From Clostridia bacterium (GTDB lineage: Bacteria > Bacillota > Clostridia > Oscillospirales > Acutalibacteraceae): a stretch of 56,893 bases of DNA. A program made the translations under genes and the position numbers. The stretch covers positions 1 to 56,893 of the forward strand of contig JAFZOL010000008.1 in the NCBI GenBank assembly GCA_017550625.1, in the 5' to 3' direction. This document shows, piece after piece, positions 52,623-56,893 of this stretch. The notes beneath the pieces were generated by a model. That model searched no databases, was not told the DNA's origin, and saw only the letters and a list, made by a program, of their open reading frames with translations. How positions within the stretch are numbered: the stretch's first letter is position 1; every line of letters starts with the position of its first letter.

Positions 52623-53613
52623 TCTCGTTGGTTCCCATGCCGAGGGCGGCTTTGAGAGAAGTGAGGTTCTCGCGCATCACGCCGAGATAGGTGACGCCCT
52701 TTTCGGCCTTGTCGCCCGTGACGCTCTGCAGCGAGTTCATGACCACGATCGTCTGCGTTTTGTTCACGGTCGCGTTTTCAAACAGGGTCTTCGCGATCTT
52801 CATGTCCGAGGACTCCGTGACCGCCACGGCGGGAAGATTATTGTCGTCGAGCGCCTTCACGAGGGTGGCGATGGTCTCGGTGCTCACCTCGGTCTCGGCC
52901 GAGCAGCCGTTGAACGCGGCGAAGGCCTTGATCTTATAGTCGTCGCAGAGATAGCGGAACGGGAAGCGGTCGGCGAACAGCAGGGTGTGGATCTTCGCCT
53001 TCGAGGTCGCGGCGGCGTATTCGGCGTCGAGCGCCTCGAGCTCCTTCACGTAGGCAGCCGCGTTCGCCTTGTAAGCCTCGGCGTTTTCGGGGTCGAGGGC
53101 CGCGATCTTTTCGGCGAGGGCGTTCACGAGGATCACGGCGTTTTTGAGCGACAGCCACACGTGCTCGTCGTAGGCCTCTTCTTCCTCTTCCTCTTCTTCC
53201 TCCGCGCCTTCGACGGCCTCTTCGAGCTTCGCGTTTTCACCGAGGGCGGTCAAAAGGTCCAGCGTTTCGGCGTAGGGGGCGTCCCTGAGGGCCTTCGGGA
53301 CCCAGTCGTCCGACTCGCCGCCGACGTAGACGAAGAGGTCCGCCTCCTGGATCTTCACGAAATCCGAGGCGGTCGCCTGATAGGAGTGGAGGTCCGCGCC
53401 GGAATCCTGCAGATAGGTCACTTCGGCGTCGGCAAGCTTGTCGCCGAGGATCTGCCGCGTCCAGTCATACTGCGGGAAGGTGGTGCACACGATCTTCAGC
53501 ACGCCGTCGTCGACGCCGCCGCCGATGTGCTCGGCCTCTCCCCCGCCGCAGCCCGCGAACAGCGCCGCCGCGAGCAGCAGCACGAGCGCGAGCGCCGTGA
53601 TTTTTTTCGTCAT
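52603..53613 (-). CDS. znuA: Zinc ABC transporter substrate-binding lipoprotein
   Basis: A 336-residue cluster A-I binding protein. The ATG at 53613 is chosen (GGAAAGGACGG upstream, then a lipoprotein signal ending LFAGC); the 93-residue extension is the zur region in another frame. Metal-site His in GADLHSY (about 95) and DEHVWLSL (about 165) are present. The third site, usually HDAFGYF-like, reads ADRFPFRYL, and the fourth lies near TESSDMK. The His-rich loop of many ZnuA proteins is replaced by a run of nine Glu just before DEHVW. The ADRFPFRY version is, from memory, common in clostridial zinc-binding proteins. Confidence 0.9.
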   Translation of the reverse strand: MTKKITALALVLLLAAALFAGCGGGEAEHIGGGVDDGVLKIVCTTFPQYDWTRQILGDKLADAEVTYLQDSGADLHSYQATASDFVKIQEADLFVYVGGESDDWVPKALRDAPYAETLDLLTALGENAKLEEAVEGAEEEEEEEEEAYDEHVWLSLKNAVILVNALAEKIAALDPENAEAYKANAAAYVKELEALDAEYAAATSKAKIHTLLFADRFPFRYLCDDYKIKAFAAFNGCSAETEVSTETIATLVKALDDNNLPAVAVTESSDMKIAKTLFENATVNKTQTIVVMNSLQSVTGDKAEKGVTYLGVMRENLTSLKAALGMGTNENGTVDM

Positions 53614-53639
53614 AAAGGTTCCGTCCTTTCCGTCGCGGC

Positions 53640-54047
53640 TCAGCCGGCCGTGTTTTTTCTGCGGCACTCGCCGCACTCGCCGAACAGCGTGGTCTCGATC
53701 TCGCTCACGGTGAAGCCCTGTTCGCCATAGATCGCTTCGATGAGCTTCTCGCTCTGTTCGTGGTCCATGTGCAGCAGCCTGCCGCAGTTCGTGCACTTGA
53801 GATGCAGGTGATGGTGGCAGGCCTCGCCCCCGGCGAGCTGGTAATAAAACCGCTTGCCCTCTTCGAAGCGCTTGACCTCGCCCTCGTCGCACAGGCGGTT
53901 GATGAGCCGGTAAACCGTGCTCTTGCCCGGCGCGTCACTGAGGTCCGAGACCCCGTCGAAGATCTCTTCCACGCTCAGGGGCCGGTCGCGCTGCGAGGCG
54001 AGATATTGAAGCAGAAGCTCCTTCTGCCGCGTTTTGTATTCCGCCAA
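53640..54047 (-). CDS. zur: Fur-family regulator, probably Zur
   Basis: A 135-residue Fur-family repressor. The N-terminal winged helix (about 1-80) includes the recognition region APGKSTVYRLINRLCDEGEV. The C-terminal part has HHHLHLKCTNCG (sensor-site His and structural CxxC) and a second CGEC pair near the end, together the Cys4 zinc site. It uses a TTG start: an in-frame TGA lies just upstream, and GGAG is 10 nt away. First gene of the operon with znuACB, directly behind a palindromic operator, so it is expected to repress its own operon when zinc is plentiful. Zur rather than Fur is inferred from the neighbours. Confidence 0.9.
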   Translation of the reverse strand: MAEYKTRQKELLLQYLASQRDRPLSVEEIFDGVSDLSDAPGKSTVYRLINRLCDEGEVKRFEEGKRFYYQLAGGEACHHHLHLKCTNCGRLLHMDHEQSEKLIEAIYGEQGFTVSEIETTLFGECGECRRKNTAG

Positions 54048-54064
54048 AGCCTTTCATCTCCAAT

Positions 54065-54081
54065 TTGAGAAACGTTCTCAA
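54065..54081. promoter_or_regulatory. Zur/Fur-type operator
   Basis: A perfect inverted repeat TTGAGAA-ACG-TTCTCAA between the -10 box and the zur start. Binding here would block the transcript start. The layout fits negative autoregulation of the zinc operon. Confidence 0.75.
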
Positions 54082-54091
54082 TTTATCCCCC

Positions 54092-54119
54092 ATTATACCC
54101 CGATTCCGCCGTTTGTCAA
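54092..54119 (-). promoter_or_regulatory. Sigma-A promoter of the zinc uptake operon
   Basis: Minus strand: -35 TTGACA (54114-54119), 16-nt spacer, -10 TATAAT (54092-54097). Confidence 0.88.
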
Positions 54120-54151
54120 GTCTTTTTTTGCCCGGGGGCCGAAAAATCGGT

Positions 54152-54180
54152 TTGCAAACGCCGCTTTCTTGTGGTATAAT
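54152..54180 (+). promoter_or_regulatory. Sigma-A promoter of the alpha/beta hydrolase gene
   Basis: -35 TTGCAA (54152-54157), 17-nt spacer, -10 TATAAT (54175-54180). It is divergent from the zinc operon promoter, about 30 nt apart. Confidence 0.85.
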
Positions 54181-54209
54181 AAGAAAAAAAGACCCAAGGA
54201 GACGGTTTT

Positions 54210-55142
54210 ATGCGTCACGTAAAAAAAGCCCTTGCCCTGCTGCTGACGGCGGTCATGCTGTTCTCGCTCGCCGCCGCGGCCCTCGCCGCGGATACGACGG
54301 AAGAGAAGCCCTTTGAGAACAGCCGGTTCTTCACGACCGGCGACTATACGCTGCACTACCGCACGTTCGAGGCGGCAAACGAAAAGGGCCGCGTGCTGCT
54401 CATCCACGGCTTCGCGCTCTCGTCTTATTGCTTCGAGGGGCTCGCGAAGGCCCTGCAGGCGGACGGCTACACCGCCGTGACCGTGGACCTGCCCGACTTC
54501 GGCTATTCGAGCCGCGAGACCGCCGACACAAACGTCCTGCCGCGCGAGGAGCTCATGTACCGGCTTATTAATGAGCTCGGCGGCGGCGAATGGTACGTCG
54601 GCGCGCACTCGATGGGCGGCTACGTCGCCATCGCCCTCGCCACCGAGCACCCCGAGACCGTGAAAAACCTGCTGCTCTACGGCACCTCGGGCAACGACGG
54701 GAACGAGGGACTCAGGGCGTCGCTGATGACCAACGAGGTCTCGGTGAAGCTGCTCGGCAAAATGATGACGCTGTTCTCGCGCATGTCGGCGCTCGTGCGG
54801 CTGCTGCTCATCATGGCGTCCGGCGATTTGTCGTTCGCGATGAGCTACGACGTTTCGAAGATCACCGACCCCTATGAGATCGAGGGCACGGGCGAGGGCG
54901 CGGTGCGCAACTTCGCCGCCCTGCCCAAAACCGACTACGAGGCGTTCTCACGCCTTAAGCCCGTGCTTTATCTCAACGCCGAAAACGACGCCGTGATCCA
55001 GAAGGCGGCGATCGAAAAGCTGAGAGGCTACCTGCCCGAAGGCAGCACCGATATCACGCTCGAGGACGGCGGCCACCTCTTCATCGAATCGCGCCTTTCT
55101 GAGACCGCGCGCCTGACGCTCGAATTCCTGCACGCCCATTAA
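54210..55142 (+). CDS. Secreted alpha/beta-fold hydrolase
   Basis: A 310-residue protein with an N-terminal signal peptide (MRHVKKALALLLTAVMLFSL, cleavage near ALA-AD at about 27). The alpha/beta hydrolase core shows LLIHGFALSSYCFEGL (oxyanion region), the nucleophile elbow GAHSMGG with Ser134, NAENDAV with Asp260, and DGGHLFIE with His289, a complete triad. A helical cap lies between about 160 and 225. It probably acts on an ester or peptide substrate outside the membrane; the substrate is unknown. AAGGAGACGGTTTT precedes ATG. The NAGPA-type gene follows after 14 nt and is likely cotranscribed. The divergent zinc operon is about 160 nt away. Confidence 0.87.
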   Translation: MRHVKKALALLLTAVMLFSLAAAALAADTTEEKPFENSRFFTTGDYTLHYRTFEAANEKGRVLLIHGFALSSYCFEGLAKALQADGYTAVTVDLPDFGYSSRETADTNVLPREELMYRLINELGGGEWYVGAHSMGGYVAIALATEHPETVKNLLLYGTSGNDGNEGLRASLMTNEVSVKLLGKMMTLFSRMSALVRLLLIMASGDLSFAMSYDVSKITDPYEIEGTGEGAVRNFAALPKTDYEAFSRLKPVLYLNAENDAVIQKAAIEKLRGYLPEGSTDITLEDGGHLFIESRLSETARLTLEFLHAH

Positions 55143-55156
55143 CAAGGGAAAACTAT

Positions 55157-56299
55157 ATGAAATTCACGTCCCTCACCCTGATCCCGACGAAAAAAGCGCG
55201 CCTCTCGCCGGAGGTGCGCCAACGCGCCGGGGACCTGCCCGAAACCGTGTATAAGCTCGTGATCGGCGTCTCGCTGCCGGTCACGCGCGCTTTTCTGCGC
55301 CTCGGCGGCAGGGTCTATCCCGACGTATTCAACCTCGACGAGCCCTACGACCGAAAGACGCACGTCTTTCTGCTGCCCGAAAAGCCCGAAGGCAAGGCGA
55401 CGTTCGGCGCGGCGCTGGCCGGGGTGCATTTCCCTCTGCGCAAAAAAGCCGATCTCTCGACCGCCGCGGAGGCGGACGAAACAGACCTCATCGAAAGCGC
55501 CTCGTCGGGCTGGGCGGTCAAGACCGAAGAGACCGAAACTCTCGCCCCGGGGCTGACGCTGACGACTTATCATATTGAGAACAAGGCGGGCGCGCCGGTG
55601 ATCGCGATGCTGCTGCAAGCCGACCCCGAAAAGACCGCCCTTTACGTCGGCACGCCCGGCGACGGGAACGTCAGCCGCAAGGCGCGCGCCACGATCCCGG
55701 ATATGATCGCCGCCGCAGAAGAAAACGGGCACAGGGTGCTCGCCGCCGTGAACGCGGACTTTTTCGATATTTTCGGGGACTTTCATCCCGCGGGCTTATG
55801 CGTCAAGAACGGCGAGGTCGTCGCAAACGGCGAATCGAAACGTCCCTTCATCGGTGTGAAGACCGACGGCACGCCCGTGATCACCGATCTCGAAAAGGAC
55901 CCCGCTATCATAAAAGACCTGCGCCACGCGGCGGCAGGTCTGCAGCTCATCGTCAACGACGGCGCGCCCTTCGATCTCGCGCCCGGCGAGCCCTTCGGCT
56001 ATACGCCCCACCCGCGCACGGCGGCGGGCGTGACGGCGGACGGGCAGATTTTGCTGCTCGAGGTGGACGGGCGCATCCCCGCCCACTCCAACGGGGCCAC
56101 GCTCAAAGATCTCGCGGACTTTCTGATTTCGCACGGGGCGGTGCGCGCATTAAACCTCGACGGCGGCGGCTCGTCGGCGGTCTATACCCGCGGCGAAGAC
56201 GGACTGCCCGTTCTTCGCACCGTCCCCGCCGACCTCTTCCGGCCGAACGATAAGCTGATCAGGAAGGACTATAACGCGATTTTAATTGTTGAAAGATAA
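55157..56299 (+). CDS. Phosphodiester glycosidase (NAGPA/DUF2233) family protein
   Basis: A 380-residue protein. The first 130 residues have no assigned domain. From about 150 to 380 it matches the NAGPA (phosphodiester alpha-GlcNAcase, DUF2233) domain: VLAAVNADFFDIFGDFHPAG, HPRTAAGVTADGQILLLEVD, and the hallmark ALNLDGGGSSAVY. Domain members cut sugar-phosphate diesters, as in wall polymers or phosphoglycans. Unusually there is no signal peptide, so it should be cytoplasmic unless exported another way. AAGGGAAAACTAT precedes ATG. It follows the hydrolase in the same transcript. Confidence 0.85.
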   Translation: MKFTSLTLIPTKKARLSPEVRQRAGDLPETVYKLVIGVSLPVTRAFLRLGGRVYPDVFNLDEPYDRKTHVFLLPEKPEGKATFGAALAGVHFPLRKKADLSTAAEADETDLIESASSGWAVKTEETETLAPGLTLTTYHIENKAGAPVIAMLLQADPEKTALYVGTPGDGNVSRKARATIPDMIAAAEENGHRVLAAVNADFFDIFGDFHPAGLCVKNGEVVANGESKRPFIGVKTDGTPVITDLEKDPAIIKDLRHAAAGLQLIVNDGAPFDLAPGEPFGYTPHPRTAAGVTADGQILLLEVDGRIPAHSNGATLKDLADFLISHGAVRALNLDGGGSSAVYTRGEDGLPVLRTVPADLFRPNDKLIRKDYNAILIVER

Positions 56300-56455
56300 G
56301 AGGCCAGGGGCCAGGGGCCAGGGGCGCGGCAAAGCCGCGCGGGTGCACGGTCCACGGGTGCACGGGAGTATTTAAACGGTAGCGCGGCAGACCTCTGCCG
56401 CCCGACGGTTATATTCGCGGTCCATATATTCGCTTGGGCGACGGGGCGCTTGTCG
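56300..56455. repeat. Composite intergenic repeat cassette (locus VII) with one REP hairpin
   Basis: In order: GGCCAGGGGCCAGGGG run (56306-56325), hairpin GCGCGGC-AAA-GCCGCGC, GGTGCACGG octamers, then a direct REP: GTAG 56379-56382, stem GCGGCAGA (56384-56391) against TCTGCCGC (56394-56401). The sequence after it (to a TTGGGCGACGGGGC segment near 56445) is also found, on the minus strand, beside the REP at 9111-9133. Confidence 0.7.
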
Positions 56456-56801
56456 GTAGTACGGCTGCCCACAGCCGTTCTTTCCCTGCGGAGCGGGGGT
56501 TGAGCCGAACGGCGAGACTCCCCGACGCGGGGAAACCCGACGGATAGACGAGCGGTTTCGGATATGCTTGGGCGACGAACAGATTTCTTCTCATAACTCT
56601 ATCATTCATAAAGAATCAAAGTCACGACACCAACGACCCCGCCGACCGCGTTTATCATAAAAGGCAAGCGGGCGCCGCCGCGACTTCCCCACGTCGGGGA
56701 TGGGATCGATTTGAATCAGGTTATATTCATATCCCTTTTTTTCCGTCAAATCGACCCACCCCACTCCGTAGGGAACAAACGGCTGTGGGCAGCCGTACTA
56801 C
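56456..56801. repeat. REP inverted pair with a different stem, 346 bp
   Basis: Left: GTAG (56456-56459), stem ACGGCTG-CCCA-CAGCCGT (56461-56478). Right: the reverse complement, stem 56779-56785/56790-56796, CTAC 56798-56801. Between them is about 300 bp without a gene with a recognisable start. The inside repeats a GCTTGGGCGACG segment also seen at 56432. Confidence 0.7.
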
Positions 56802-56893
56802 CGGCAAGCGGGCAGTTCCGACCAATCGGGGGAAGAAGCCGCAAATCCCTTTTCGCAGCGGCAGAGGCAGACTCCCCCGCGGGGCGGGGGAGA
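56802..56893. other. Window end, partial REP-like flank
   Basis: No gene is visible. A GCAAATCCCTTTTCGCAGCG segment near 56840-56870 matches the flank of the REP at 13681, after which the hairpin is replaced by a CCCCCGCGGGGCGGGGG palindrome cut by the window end. Confidence 0.5.

Noticed and set aside
56610-56893. An open plus-strand frame running off the window end
   Set aside because: It has no start codon with a ribosome binding site, is Arg/Pro/Gly-rich and crosses the REP hairpin and repeat segments; treated as non-coding.

Overview
The window looks like a chromosomal stretch of a GC-rich, uncultured gut-type Clostridia (Oscillospirales or Christensenellales-like). This is inferred from the Firmicutes-type order rpmG-secE-nusG-rplK-rplA-rplJ-rplL with an L10 leader RNA, consensus sigma-A promoters, AGGAGG-type ribosome binding sites, UPF0371, CNNM and PgsA genes, and secreted proteins with the LSIFLS-type signal peptides common in that group. 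No tRNA, rRNA, CRISPR array, phage or transposase gene was found.

Layout. 0.2-6.3 kb: an exonuclease/AlkD-like fusion, an unknown gene plus a CNNM transporter, then a divergent pair (metallo-beta-lactamase-fold hydrolase, CorA-type Mg2+ channel). 6.7-8.8 kb: an ECF sigma factor and its membrane partner. 9.3-13.5 kb: UPF0371 and a GH29/GH5 glycosidase pair. 13.8-17.6 kb: the L33/SecE/NusG/L11/L1 operon and a separate L10/L7-L12 operon, with rpoBC absent downstream. 18.1-21.9 kb: an unknown gene, a PHP-domain protein, a YjdF-like membrane protein and PgsA. 22.3-48.3 kb: two very large secreted proteins side by side (6,915 and 1,613 residues), each with its own promoter and terminator. 48.5-50.0 kb: an M20 peptidase. 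50.1-54.1 kb: a Zur-controlled zinc uptake operon (zur-znuA-znuC-znuB-lipoprotein) with a palindromic operator. 54.2-56.3 kb: a secreted alpha/beta hydrolase and an NAGPA-type phosphodiester glycosidase.

The most unusual content is (1) the 20.7-kb gene for a secreted protein built of about eleven degenerate 420-580-residue units marked by a YFINANGL-like motif, which avoids TTA, CTA and TCA codons over about 4,900 codons so that the opposite strand is open for 15.7 kb; (2) an aromatic/basic C-terminal tail shared by both giant proteins; (3) intergenic REP/REPIN-like hairpins with a GTAG foot and covarying stems, in inverted pairs; and (4) composite intergenic cassettes of short tandem repeats and GC hairpins at seven loci, mostly at the 3' ends of genes. 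A SecE with an extracellular (Ser-Glu)n tail and an exonuclease fused to an AlkD-like domain lacking its catalytic motif also stand out.

Coordinates come from reading the sequence and the open frames. Where a frame had a long non-coding-looking 5' extension, the start was moved to the ATG or TTG with a good ribosome binding site.
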